Source of the DNA: Halalkalibacter sp. APA_J-10(15)
GTDB taxonomy: Bacteria > Bacillota > Bacilli > Bacillales > Bacillaceae_D
NCBI RefSeq assembly: GCF_023017105.1
Contig: NZ_JALKEV010000010.1
Span: 62,001 to 126,000 of the forward strand
Direction of reading: 5' to 3'
Length of the DNA stretch: 64,000 nucleotides
Both the position numbers and the translations under genes were made by a program. This document shows positions 29,737-38,845 of this stretch, in pieces; position 1 is the first letter of the stretch; each line of letters starts with the position of its first letter. The notes beneath the pieces were generated by a model. That model made no database searches and was not told the DNA's origin. It saw only the letters and a list, made by a program, of their open reading frames with translations.

Positions 29737-32226
29737 TTACTCACTACCTGTGTTGTCTGGTGTCACCAATGCTGGAACATCGTATCTTTCAGTACGTTCA
29801 TCTTGAATGACTCCAGACCAGTCAAGACCGAATGTGAAGTCATACTCATTGCCCTCACTATCAACAAAGCTTTCCATATCACGAGGTACATCCTCATATT
29901 GAGCTTCTACTGTTTCCATATTAGCAGGCATTTGTACCGGTAATAGGGCCGATGGTTCTACCTTACCTGCCGCAATTTCAAGTAAAGCTTCATCTTCAAT
30001 TCCATAACCCGAACCTGTACTCCATCCGAACGCCACAAGAATAGCATCTGCATATGGTTCAATTTCAGACATAATCATCGGTCCATCAGCTCTGATAGCA
30101 ACAATAACTGGAACATCCTCTGGCACAGTTTCCGCTGCATATTTTACAGTATTAAGATCTTCGTAATTTTTAATTATTGCCGTGTTCCCATAATAAGAAC
30201 GATTTTCTTTTTCTTCAATTTCTTCTACAACATAACCACTTACTTGTTCAGTGACCGTAATATCTCCAGAGATTGATTCTTGACGCACATGTTCAGAATC
30301 TGCTGTATATTCCCCATATTGTAGAGAGATTGGAATATACTCCTCATTTTCTTGGTCATAGCCAAATCCAGCAAAATAGTTCCCTTCATTCACAGGACTT
30401 GTAATAATCGGCAATGCGAAATCAACTGATGCTAAGTCTCCAGCCGATGCACGTTCAATATCCTCAACCGCAACTGTTGGATTCCCATCATCGTCTTCCG
30501 GACCTGTTAATGTCTCTGACGGAGTGTCCGTCACAACATTATAGTGTTCTTCTAATAGTTCAATATCAACCGGCAATGTCCATTCCGCTTCTGTTACTCC
30601 ACCAAAATAATCGACTTCATATGGCACATAAATCATTGGTACATAAACAGTTTGCTTTTCATCACTATCATTGGATGAAATGGCATTATTTGAGTTCTTC
30701 AACATCACTATTGATTTTAATTGCGCTTCATAAGCCTTCAATTGGTTGTCTTCACTTAATACCGTCAATTCCGCCTCTTGTAAATCAACATATGGATTTT
30801 CGAACAATCCAATAGTAAAGAAACCATTTAATATACGCTCTGCTGACTTTTCAAAACGCTCATTAATCACATCTTCGCCTAGCTCCTCAGCACCTAATTC
30901 ATAAGCCTCAATAACAACGTCTCGATCATTCAATCCACCAAATTGATCCGTCCCTGCTTGAATCGCTTTCAAAATACGTTCTGGTTTTGTTAGTTCAGAT
31001 ACCCCATAAGGCTTCCCTTGCATAAAACCACCTTCAAGGTCATCAACTGTACTCCAATCTGTTGTAACAACACCATCAAATCCATATTGATCGCGTAATA
31101 AATCGTTGAGTTTGTATTCACTAAATGCCGTACCAACTAACTCACCATACGTTTCATCCTCTTCAAAGGCAATCGAATACGATGCCATGACGGACGTAGT
31201 AGATTCTGTTTCTCCATCTAGGTTAAATCCACCGTCTACGAATGGTATGAGGTGTGTATCAAATTGTCCACCTGGATATACTTGAGCATTCCCTCTGAAT
31301 GAATGACCTTCACGACCACCTTCAGCTGCTCCGTCTCCTGGCCAATGCTTAATCATCGTATTCAGGCTATAAGGACCCCAGCCAAGATCATTCCCATCTT
31401 CATCAAATGTGGATTGTACACCATGAACAAATGCACTTGTCAGATCTCTAGCTAGTGCCGGATCTTCACCAAATGTTCCATCCACTCGATTCCAACGTGG
31501 CTCAGTAGCAATATCAATTTGCGGTCCAAGTAACGTTCCAATACCAAGTAAACGATACTCGATAGAAGTTAAATTACCCATCTCTTGAACAAGTTCAGAA
31601 TCAAAAGTCGCAGCTAATGCTAGATTAGAAGGAATACCAGAAACTCCACCCTCTCTTGGGTCAGTACTTGTAATAACCGGAATACCATAACCCGTCGCTT
31701 CTGCATATGCCTGCATCGCATTATTCCACTTTACTGTATCAGTTGTACTTGCTGAATTAGCAGCGTTTAACATTGCACGACCACCAATGTCTAAGAATTC
31801 AATTTGATCCTCTTCAAGCTCCTCAGAAACACTAGATACATGGGAGCTATATAGCATCAAACCTGCTATTTCTTCCGGAGACAATAATGACGCTAAATTA
31901 GCCGCTCTTTCATCAGCCTCTAATCTCCAGTCTTCATATGGATCTAAAACACCGTTATTATTTAGATCTTTAAAAGCATATCCATCGACTTGAAGTAGTT
32001 CCACTCCTGAATCTTTTGAATAGCCTAAAGTTTTTCCATCATCATTTGTGACAATAACATACCCATCTTCAGTTTCTGTCTCTTCCCATTTCACCTCTCC
32101 TGAACCAAGTTCTTCAGGTTCGATTGGATCTCCTCCAGCGGCATCATCATCTGTGCACGCCATTAGTAGAAATGAGGAAATGAGCACTGTCATTAACACA
32201 GTTGCATTTTTAAACATCATTTTCAT
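29737..32226 (-). CDS. Secreted GH3 glycosidase lipoprotein
   Basis: 829 residues. A lipoprotein signal peptide ends in LLMAC with C24, followed by an acidic linker. A calcium-loop-like segment, DLNNNGVLDPYEDW (87-100), precedes the catalytic part. The GH3 barrel follows with KHWPGDGAAEGGREGH near 293 and nucleophile D390 (GVVTTDWS), then the alpha/beta sandwich from about 460 with insertions. It belongs with exo-acting beta-glucosidase/glucanase-like GH3 proteins rather than NagZ. It is tethered to the outer membrane face and could trim oligosaccharides before uptake. Its own LytTR-type promoter lies about 210 bases upstream, so it is a separate unit from the next GH3 gene. Confidence 0.92.
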   Translation of the reverse strand: MKMMFKNATVLMTVLISSFLLMACTDDDAAGGDPIEPEELGSGEVKWEETETEDGYVIVTNDDGKTLGYSKDSGVELLQVDGYAFKDLNNNGVLDPYEDWRLEADERAANLASLLSPEEIAGLMLYSSHVSSVSEELEEDQIEFLDIGGRAMLNAANSASTTDTVKWNNAMQAYAEATGYGIPVITSTDPREGGVSGIPSNLALAATFDSELVQEMGNLTSIEYRLLGIGTLLGPQIDIATEPRWNRVDGTFGEDPALARDLTSAFVHGVQSTFDEDGNDLGWGPYSLNTMIKHWPGDGAAEGGREGHSFRGNAQVYPGGQFDTHLIPFVDGGFNLDGETESTTSVMASYSIAFEEDETYGELVGTAFSEYKLNDLLRDQYGFDGVVTTDWSTVDDLEGGFMQGKPYGVSELTKPERILKAIQAGTDQFGGLNDRDVVIEAYELGAEELGEDVINERFEKSAERILNGFFTIGLFENPYVDLQEAELTVLSEDNQLKAYEAQLKSIVMLKNSNNAISSNDSDEKQTVYVPMIYVPYEVDYFGGVTEAEWTLPVDIELLEEHYNVVTDTPSETLTGPEDDDGNPTVAVEDIERASAGDLASVDFALPIITSPVNEGNYFAGFGYDQENEEYIPISLQYGEYTADSEHVRQESISGDITVTEQVSGYVVEEIEEKENRSYYGNTAIIKNYEDLNTVKYAAETVPEDVPVIVAIRADGPMIMSEIEPYADAILVAFGWSTGSGYGIEDEALLEIAAGKVEPSALLPVQMPANMETVEAQYEDVPRDMESFVDSEGNEYDFTFGLDWSGVIQDERTERYDVPALVTPDNTGSE

Positions 32227-32378
32227 AATCCCTTACCCCTTCCTTACTCAATAACATCATTTTAAGCTCTCAAAATGAAAGCACCTTCAATTCCTTTGAA
32301 GCGAAACGTTCATAGCCCCCCTTCCAACATCATAGGGAGAGAAAGTTTATACAACGCAGTACAATAACACCACTTAAT

Positions 32379-32500
32379 GAAAAGGTATTCATTTATGTAT
32401 AAACGTTACTTCCCTTCAAAACTATAAAATTAAATCTAGCATATTAATCAATTTGTGCAGGACAATCTCATAAACGGTAGCATTTTTTGCATGAACAGTA
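32379..32500 (-). promoter_or_regulatory. Candidate LytTR-controlled promoter B (GH3 lipoprotein gene)
   Basis: Read on the minus strand: direct repeats TACTGTTCATG (32500-32490) and TACCGTTTATG (32479-32469) are 21 bases apart start to start. Then come 25 bases and TATGCTAGA starting at 32443. The leader contains AAATGAATACCTTTTC (32394-32379), identical to promoter A. The sites lie immediately after the terminator of the kinase-regulator operon. Confidence 0.8.
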
Positions 32501-32503
32501 GAC

Positions 32504-32541
32504 AAAAAAGAACTTGGATCAATCCTTAACAGGGACCCAAG
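32504..32541 (-). terminator. Terminator of the LytTR two-component operon
   Basis: On the minus strand AAGCTTGGGTCC pairs imperfectly with GATCCAAGTT, followed by CTTTTTT (32510-32504). It separates the kinase gene from promoter B. Confidence 0.75.
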
Positions 32542-32578
32542 CTTTATTCATAGCATTTAATTTATTTTTCTTCATCAT

Positions 32579-33889
32579 TTATCTATCGTTCTTCGGAATT
32601 AAAACCTTTAATTCAAACCAATTGTTCCTTTGTCCGACATTGACGACACCATCATACTTTTGGACGGTATAGCGAATACTTTTTAGACCATACCCATGAT
32701 AAGATTTATCCTTCTTGGTCGTGACCGGCAAATCACCTTCGAGCTTCAAGTCTCCTTCAAAGTAATTTTCAAAACGAATCATCAAAAAACCTTTTTGACT
32801 AAATAATGAAACATGGATTAATTTTTTTTCTTCATTTTCAACCTGCATTTCGTACTCAATAGCATTATCAAGCGCATTCCCAAAAATCGTACAAATATCT
32901 ATAACATCCATATCATTAAGTAATGTTCCGTCGGCTACACACGTTAAGGTAATGCCATTTTTAATGCAATACATATGTTTACTTGCTAACAAAGTATCTA
33001 ACACTTTATTACCTGTTTTGTTCTGTGCTTCAAACGCTTTTATCCCATCCTCCATTTCATTCAGATAGGCATTTCTTTTTTCCGGATCTTCTTCCGCCCG
33101 AAGAGCGATAATCTGATTCTTTAGATCATGGTACTTATAATTAATTAATTCAATGCTTTCCTTCGATTGTTGATATTGTGAATATTGATTTTGAAGAATA
33201 TTTTGCATCGCTTCTAGCTCATGCCTAACCCTTAACTCATTCAGTTGAATATGGTAAGCATACAAAATCGCGTACCCACCTAAGTCGACCAAGGTGCGAA
33301 TATTTAATATTTCTTGTGCATATTGTCCACTAAAAGGCGTTCTAGCTGTCACAAAGCTTAAATTACTTATAAAAAAGACAGCTGCACCAATCACAACTGT
33401 AGACCATAACTCTCGTTGCCTTATATTTAGCTTGCCTTCTTCAGGTATATGACGTTTCTCTAATAGCCAAATGACAAAAAAGACAAGCCCATACATAACC
33501 ATTAACAGAATGATTTCAAATAGCTTATGACTACTTTCACCACTCCATAAATAAAAATGAACTTGCCATTGTAAGGATGCGACTAATTCAGCTACAACAA
33601 AAGCTTTCACACTAAAATATCCTGCTTCGGTCGCCGTGATATCACAGCACATATAGATAAGTAAAAACATCATCCCAACAGCGACAAGCATGCTAGGGAC
33701 CCAAAAAATGATCGGTAAATCTCTAGTCACAACGAGGAACACAGATTGTACAATTAAAGCGCCGCTTGCAAAGGCTATTAACCTCCAACCACTTAACCTT
33801 CTTTTCAATATTGAAATATAGACGATACATGCTAGCCATTCGGCAAATGCCGTGTACAGCCTAGGTATTTCTGGAAAAAGCTCGTTCAT
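32579..33889 (-). CDS. Sensor histidine kinase, GHKL type, polytopic
   Basis: 436 residues. The first 215 residues contain about six to seven hydrophobic helices with short loops, so the sensing part is the membrane itself or small extracytoplasmic loops. A coiled linker leads to the phospho-acceptor H254 (YKYHDLKNQ). The ATPase domain has the N-box FGNALDNAIEY and the G-box YHGYGLKSI. This is the HPK10-type architecture of AgrC/LytS-like kinases that pair with LytTR regulators. Its start overlaps the regulator stop by four bases. The ligand is unknown; given the neighbours, an oligosaccharide or wall fragment is possible but not shown. Confidence 0.92.
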   Translation of the reverse strand: MNELFPEIPRLYTAFAEWLACIVYISILKRRLSGWRLIAFASGALIVQSVFLVVTRDLPIIFWVPSMLVAVGMMFLLIYMCCDITATEAGYFSVKAFVVAELVASLQWQVHFYLWSGESSHKLFEIILLMVMYGLVFFVIWLLEKRHIPEEGKLNIRQRELWSTVVIGAAVFFISNLSFVTARTPFSGQYAQEILNIRTLVDLGGYAILYAYHIQLNELRVRHELEAMQNILQNQYSQYQQSKESIELINYKYHDLKNQIIALRAEEDPEKRNAYLNEMEDGIKAFEAQNKTGNKVLDTLLASKHMYCIKNGITLTCVADGTLLNDMDVIDICTIFGNALDNAIEYEMQVENEEKKLIHVSLFSQKGFLMIRFENYFEGDLKLEGDLPVTTKKDKSYHGYGLKSIRYTVQKYDGVVNVGQRNNWFELKVLIPKNDR

Positions 33890-34596
33890 TTAATGACATC
33901 TCCCCAATGATCAGCTAAAGCTTCTAAGAATGCTTTCCTTTTTGTGCGACTTACAGGAAGCTCACTCCCTTTCACAACAGCATAACTATCATTCATTCCA
34001 TCTACGTGCTCCAAGTTAATCAAGTAGCCTTTATGTCCACGGAAGAAATGATACTCTGATAATTCTTCTTCTAAATCCTTCATAGCTCCAGAAGACGTAA
34101 ACTCTCCTTCTTTTGTATAGAAAATTAGCTTATGGCCCTGGCTTTCCACATAATACACATCTGAAAGCTCCAGCCTTACCATTCCACCTTTTAATTTTAT
34201 CGTAATAAAGCTGGATTCACGCTTCTTCATTCTTTCAAGAGCTCTAATCAAACGTTCAGAAAACGAAAAGTACGTAATCGGCTTTAACACATAGTCCAAT
34301 GCATCTACTGCATATCCTTTAATCGCATATTGCGCCATATTCGTAATAAACATAATAACGACTTCTGAATCTATCTTTCGAATTTCTTCTGCTGCTGACA
34401 TCCCATCCATAAGTGGCATTTGAACATCCATTAAGATTATATCGAATTGCGCTTTATAATGATCAATAAATTCATCACCATCAGAATACGTTTCAAATTC
34501 AATCGTTACTTCATTCTCTTTTTGAAACTTTCTTAGGAATTCAATGAGCTGTTCCTGATAACTAGTTTCATCTTCCACTATTGCAATACGTACCAT
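33886..34596 (-). CDS. LytTR family response regulator
   Basis: 236 residues. The receiver domain (1-120) has acidic residues E8 and D9 (IVEDE), a phospho-acceptor aspartate in IILMDVQMP, and the conserved lysine in YVLKPI. The C-terminal LytTR DNA-binding domain (about 135-235) shows IKLKGGMVRLELSDVYYVES and FFRGHKGYLINLEHV. It is translated ahead of and overlapping its kinase gene. LytTR domains bind paired 9-11 base direct repeats about 21 bases apart, and two such pairs lie just downstream at the GH3 promoters. Confidence 0.94.
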   Translation of the reverse strand: MVRIAIVEDETSYQEQLIEFLRKFQKENEVTIEFETYSDGDEFIDHYKAQFDIILMDVQMPLMDGMSAAEEIRKIDSEVVIMFITNMAQYAIKGYAVDALDYVLKPITYFSFSERLIRALERMKKRESSFITIKLKGGMVRLELSDVYYVESQGHKLIFYTKEGEFTSSGAMKDLEEELSEYHFFRGHKGYLINLEHVDGMNDSYAVVKGSELPVSRTKRKAFLEALADHWGDVIK

Positions 34597-34955
34597 TCCA
34601 TGATCCTCCTTTCTTTACACGACTGACCTTAGACAGAACACTTCTGGCTAGACACCCTTTAAATCATAGGGGTTGAATGATGTTCAGGAAACTTCCATTA
34701 TAATATGGGAGTTAACCCCATATTAAACATAAAAAACTTAACTCATTTATTTGGATAGGAGGAATTTCCTATTTTATGTTCGCACTCTTTAGTTCAATGA
34801 GATTGTTACTAGTATAGCATAAGAAATATCTCTAACAAACACGGACAAATAGCACCCTTGAAACCTTTGAACAGTAGGCGTATCAGCTAGTTTTCGTTCC
34901 ATGTCTCATTAAAGCAATACCTAAGTCTTTTTCCTTATACACTTAGATTCTCATT
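34597..34955. other. Intergenic region upstream of the two-component operon
   Basis: No gene. AATATGGG (34702-34709) and CCCATATT (34717-34724) form a hairpin, next to TATAAT on the minus strand (about 34698-34703) that may be the -10 region for the regulator operon. ATAGGA/TCCTAT near 34755-34770 forms a second small hairpin. No LytTR-type repeats were found here. Confidence 0.4.
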
Positions 34956-36215
34956 TCATTTTGATTGTTGAAATACCCAGTCAATCATTTCTTGATTTTG
35001 ATAAGCGGGAATCCAGGCAAAGTGACCATCTGGTTCTACTGCTCCTTCTGGATACTCCGTATAATGAATCGTTCTCCCACCAATCGATTTAAGCGCCGCA
35101 ACGGCGTCTCTGCTGAATCGGACATCAACAAGATGATCATCAGCTGCATGGAATACCCAAATAGGCATATCTTTGACCGGTTCTAATTCAGATGGATCTT
35201 CTAAAGGCGTATAAGGCTCTCCAATTGAATAATTAGCTATAATAGCTATTCCACAAACAGGAACGGCCGCCGCAAATAAATCAGGTCGCTTCAAAGCAAT
35301 ATGCCATGTGCCAATCCCCCCATTGGAAACACCCGTCACGTAGATACGATCTCGATCAATAGGATATTGCTCCATAACATCCTCTAGTACCTCCTCTAAC
35401 AATGAATCATTAGGCTTTTCTGTCCAGTAGGCCGTCAATTCCTCATGTGCCGGTGCTTGAGGTGCTAAGACATAGGCTGGGTTGTTCGCCTGTTGCTCAG
35501 AATTAGCCCATACTAGTGCACTTTGATTTCCTAGAAGCTGTAAAGCGTTATCAGTTCCCCGTTCTCCTGAGCCATGTAAAAATAATACAAGAGGATACTC
35601 TTCATTAGACTTTGTAGTTGGTTCGAATAATCGATATGGCATCTCACTCCCTACTTCATTTCGATACGTAAACTCGCCAAACTGATCAACAATTGGCGTT
35701 TTCACATCTAGTGGCTCAACTCTTTCTGTGGATGCAACAAAAATAGTCCCACTGCTTACTGTTATATCTTCCTTCTGAGTAACCGTATAAGCAAGCTCCT
35801 TCCTCGTATGTAAAAAAGCTTCATGTTGGAACGAAAGCATACTCGAATTCGGATCACTCGTATCTAGTTCAATAATGACAAATCGGCCTGTCCTGCTAAC
35901 CTGACTAATTTCTGCTTGATCATTTGTATAAACAGATGAAATCGTTCTCGATTCCATCTCCTCATCTTTCATAACCTCTACTTCAAAGCTCGCTTCTGAA
36001 ATTGTCGATGAATGGACCTCTTCCTCAAAATCAATTGCAATCGCATACGCAACTTCACCTAACGGAAGAACCTTTGTAATTAATGTCACATTATCTGGTT
36101 TCAGTTCTTGAGTTCCTTCCTTATTCTCTCCATCAGATGAACAAGCCATGATGAAGAAAACAAGCATAATCAAGCTAAAAATTCGAATTTGTTTACACAT
36201 TTTCTCTCTATTCAT
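34956..36215 (-). CDS. Lipoprotein esterase/peptidase-like alpha/beta hydrolase
   Basis: 419 residues from the ATG at 36215, which has GGGGGAGC three bases upstream. A lipoprotein signal ends in FIMAC with C25. Residues about 35-165 look like the Ig-like N-terminal domain of EstA-type esterases. From about 190 comes an alpha/beta hydrolase with LFLHGSGERG, nucleophile serine in TGVSNGGIGTW, and a late histidine in DGHFAW. Relatives are feruloyl or acetyl esterases and putative peptidases of the CE1-like group. It is anchored outside the membrane next to GH3 enzymes, so de-esterifying plant or wall polysaccharide is plausible. Substrate is unproven. Confidence 0.82.
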   Translation of the reverse strand: MNREKMCKQIRIFSLIMLVFFIMACSSDGENKEGTQELKPDNVTLITKVLPLGEVAYAIAIDFEEEVHSSTISEASFEVEVMKDEEMESRTISSVYTNDQAEISQVSRTGRFVIIELDTSDPNSSMLSFQHEAFLHTRKELAYTVTQKEDITVSSGTIFVASTERVEPLDVKTPIVDQFGEFTYRNEVGSEMPYRLFEPTTKSNEEYPLVLFLHGSGERGTDNALQLLGNQSALVWANSEQQANNPAYVLAPQAPAHEELTAYWTEKPNDSLLEEVLEDVMEQYPIDRDRIYVTGVSNGGIGTWHIALKRPDLFAAAVPVCGIAIIANYSIGEPYTPLEDPSELEPVKDMPIWVFHAADDHLVDVRFSRDAVAALKSIGGRTIHYTEYPEGAVEPDGHFAWIPAYQNQEMIDWVFQQSK

Positions 36216-36568
36216 AATGCTCCCCCCTTCCACATAGTTAAAAATCAAAATAACGCACTGTCAAGAAAAACGATTACATTTATATTAATGCGACTTAATG
36301 ATTTAAACAAAAGCAACTCTAAAATACATTCTTTAGCTAAGAAAAACGACAGCTTTTGCGAACCTACTTACACAGTGCAAACGAACAAAGGTAATCCTCA
36401 TTCCTCTAAATAAGAGAAAAAACACTTCCTTATAAGAAAATGTAGTCCTCATTCCGCTATTTTGGCTTTTATGGCTCCTTTTGGATTCATTTAGCTTAAA
36501 TAGAGGAATGAGAAACCGCATCGAGCATGTGACCTTTGCATTCTGCTACTGCCATACTTATAAATTCT
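36216..36568. other. Intergenic region upstream of the esterase gene
   Basis: No credible gene. GAAAAACGATTACAT at 36265-36279 resembles a cre site on the minus strand but misses the conserved C, so I give it little weight. The remainder is featureless AT-rich sequence. Confidence 0.4.
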
Positions 36569-36599
36569 AAAAAAAAGCCACTTCCAGAACGGAAATGGC
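36569..36599 (-). terminator. Terminator of the VOC gene
   Basis: GCCACTTCC (36577-36585) pairs with GGAAATGGC (36591-36599) with one mismatch. On the minus strand it is followed by eight T. It lies 25 bases after the gene's stop codon. Confidence 0.88.
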
Positions 36600-36624
36600 T
36601 ATACGAAACATATAAATAAAACGT

Positions 36625-37023
36625 TCAACTATTTTTTTCTGGTTGAAACAAATCATATTTGTTTCCATATAAATCCTCAAACCCAGCACCTTTCCCACCA
36701 GGAACATCTTGTGGTGCACTATGAAATACCACACCTCTACCCTTCATTTCTAAATAATCCTTTTCAATGTCATTCGATTGGAACATAATCACTATTTGCT
36801 CTCCTGCCTGTTTTCCAATTAGCTTCATTTCTTCCTCAGTATTAGCCTGCACGAGTTCAATGACAGTCTCATTATTTTTATTTGGAGAAACCGTTAAATA
36901 ATGAAAACCTGGTGAAAATTCAACCTCATCACGTACTGTAAAACCTAGCTTTTCAGTATAAAAGGCTTTAGCCTTCTGTCGATCCCTCACAAAAATGGTC
37001 ATTTGTATCGCTCTCGTAATCAT
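36625..37023 (-). CDS. VOC family (glyoxalase/bleomycin-resistance-like) protein
   Basis: 132 residues from the ATG at 37023, preceded by GGAGGCG; a longer start at 37047 lies upstream of that site. The fold is two beta-alpha-beta-beta-beta units (ITRAIQMTIFVRDRQKAKAFY, then QIVIMFQSNDIEKDYLEMKGRG) ending in GAGFEDLYGNKYDLFQ. VOC proteins are metal enzymes or binding proteins acting on methylglyoxal, dioxygenase substrates or antibiotics. The final glutamate-type ligand of glyoxalase I is not clear here. Monocistronic, function not assignable. Confidence 0.85.
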   Translation of the reverse strand: MITRAIQMTIFVRDRQKAKAFYTEKLGFTVRDEVEFSPGFHYLTVSPNKNNETVIELVQANTEEEMKLIGKQAGEQIVIMFQSNDIEKDYLEMKGRGVVFHSAPQDVPGGKGAGFEDLYGNKYDLFQPEKNS

Positions 37024-37473
37024 CGTATCGCCTCCATAACCTTTCATACATTCTAACCTCCACTATGTAGTTCGTATTTTAACATCTAGGCTCGTTAGAA
37101 ATTTCTCATGGATTGCGTTATTCAACCATTTATACGGGTCGAATTATTTTTCCTTGCTTATATCGTTTTATTCTAACGTTCAACAGCTTCACCACCATCC
37201 CCTTTTCTTAAGAAACTACTTTAGTCAAAGAACTACCTCAAAAACTCAACCTTTTTTAAAGGATATTCATACATAATTGGCGTATTTAAGATGCAAAGAA
37301 CCATAATGTATGATGTTATTCGATATCCATAAAGCCAAGAATTTATAAATCTTTTTTAAAAATTTGTCGATTTTGAATATCGTTTCTCGTCGTCCTATTA
37401 GAGGCATAGAAAATATGTGAATATTAGAAGCTAGCTATCTTAATAATCAATACACCGACAAAGGAGGAAACTT
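37024..37473. other. Intergenic region between divergent VOC and hydrolase genes
   Basis: About 450 bases with no convincing reading frame, palindrome or promoter box beyond the AAAGGAGG ribosome binding site at its right end. Confidence 0.4.
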
Positions 37474-38286
37474 ATGTATTCAGTTACATCGAAAGACGGA
37501 ACAAAAATTGCTTTTGACAAAGTTGGTCAAGGAACGGCCCTCATATTAGTCGGAGGTGCATTTAGCTACCGTAAATTCCCACAGCAAGTTGAATTGGCAT
37601 ACCTGTTATCAGAGTACTTTACGGTTTACAACTATGACAGACGGGGCCGAGGAGATAGCGGTGATACTCAGCCGTATGATGTTGAACGAGAAATAGAAGA
37701 TCTTCAAGCATTAATTGACGAGGCAGGTGGTGCTGCTTATGTGTGGGGATTATCTTCTGGAGCTGCTCTTGCACTGAGGGCAGCAGACAAAGGAGTAAAC
37801 ATTACCAAATTGGCTCTACATGAACCTCCTTTCGTAGTAAAGGAAGGAGATCGTAAGCCACCAAAAGACTTTACGAAGCATACGACAGACTTAATTTCCA
37901 ATAATGAACGGGCTACGGCCATTAAGTATTTCATGACCAAAGGGATGGGAGCTCCTTCATTTGTTGTCAGCATGATGCGGATAATACCAGGCGTGTGGTC
38001 TAATCTGATGGCAGTTGCGCATACACTCGCCTATGATGCTGCATTATTGGAAGGATATATGGAAGGAAAGAAATTGCCTGCTACATGGAAGAACAGTGTC
38101 AAGGTTCCAACGCTCGTAATAGAAGGGACAGAGAGCCCTGCTTCCTTACGAAATAGCGCTCAAGCATTAGCAGACGTACTCCCTAACGCTCAACTATTGA
38201 GTAAAAAGGGTCTCGGCCATACTAAGAAGTTGAATACAAAAAAGATATCACCGGAGCTTACATCATTCTTTTTGGCTAATCATTAA
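37474..38286 (+). CDS. Alpha/beta hydrolase
   Basis: 270 residues behind AAAGGAGG. The fold is recognised from LILVGGAFSYR (oxyanion region), YNYDRRGRGDSGD, nucleophile S94 in GLSSGA, and a late histidine in KGLGHTKK. No signal peptide. The RRGRGDSG motif is common in the haloperoxidase/esterase-like group found next to antibiotic or stress genes. The gene precedes the yciI-sigma factor pair by 133 bases on the same strand and may be a target of that sigma factor. Substrate unknown. Confidence 0.85.
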   Translation: MYSVTSKDGTKIAFDKVGQGTALILVGGAFSYRKFPQQVELAYLLSEYFTVYNYDRRGRGDSGDTQPYDVEREIEDLQALIDEAGGAAYVWGLSSGAALALRAADKGVNITKLALHEPPFVVKEGDRKPPKDFTKHTTDLISNNERATAIKYFMTKGMGAPSFVVSMMRIIPGVWSNLMAVAHTLAYDAALLEGYMEGKKLPATWKNSVKVPTLVIEGTESPASLRNSAQALADVLPNAQLLSKKGLGHTKKLNTKKISPELTSFFLANH

Positions 38287-38419
38287 TAAAAAATGTAAAA
38301 AAATTCGGATTTGTGTCGATTTCATTAACACATACTCGTTGTATAAATAGAAGCTTATCATTTGTGCGATTATGCGACTTTGATAAAATGCTTCACGATA
38401 AAATAGGAGGTAGTTAATT

Positions 38420-38845
38420 ATGAGGTTTATGATGATTGTAAAAGCCACTTCAGATTCAGAGGCAGGAATAATGCCTAGTCCTGAGCTTATTGAAGCGATG
38501 CAAAATTATAACGAAGAGTTGGTAAAAGCAGGTGTTTTACTGGCTGGTGATGGACTTCAGCCTAGCAAGAATGGTATAAGGATTTCCTATCCGGAGCCTG
38601 GTGAAAAACCAAGAATTATGGACGGTCCATTTACGGAGGCTAAAGAATTAATTGCAGGTTATACATTGATCGAAGTTAAATCTAGAGAAGAAGCGATTGA
38701 ATGGGCATTACGTATGCCAGACCCACATGGATTTGGACAGGGTGAGATTGAGCTTAGACAAGTATTTGAACCAGAGGATTTGACGGATAACCCAGAATTA
38801 TTAGTAAAAGAGGCTGAACTTCGAGAGGAGCTTAAGAAGGCGTGA
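38420..38845 (+). CDS. YciI/DGPF family protein
   Basis: 141 residues starting at ATG 38420 after AGGAGG. Motifs MRFMMIVKA and IMDGPFTEAKELIAGY identify the YCII-related DGPF family, small ferredoxin-like-fold proteins of unknown chemistry. It overlaps the following sigma factor gene by four bases (GTGA). This pairing is the conserved genomic context of ECF42 sigma factors, in which DGPF proteins are encoded by the target or partner genes. Confidence 0.9.
   Translation: MRFMMIVKATSDSEAGIMPSPELIEAMQNYNEELVKAGVLLAGDGLQPSKNGIRISYPEPGEKPRIMDGPFTEAKELIAGYTLIEVKSREEAIEWALRMPDPHGFGQGEIELRQVFEPEDLTDNPELLVKEAELREELKKA

Noticed and set aside
36265-36279. Possible cre site upstream of the esterase
   Set aside because: It misses the conserved C of the consensus and lies in AT-rich sequence; support is too weak.
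36333-36521. 62-codon minus-strand frame near the esterase gene
   Set aside because: No start signal and composition typical of non-coding sequence.
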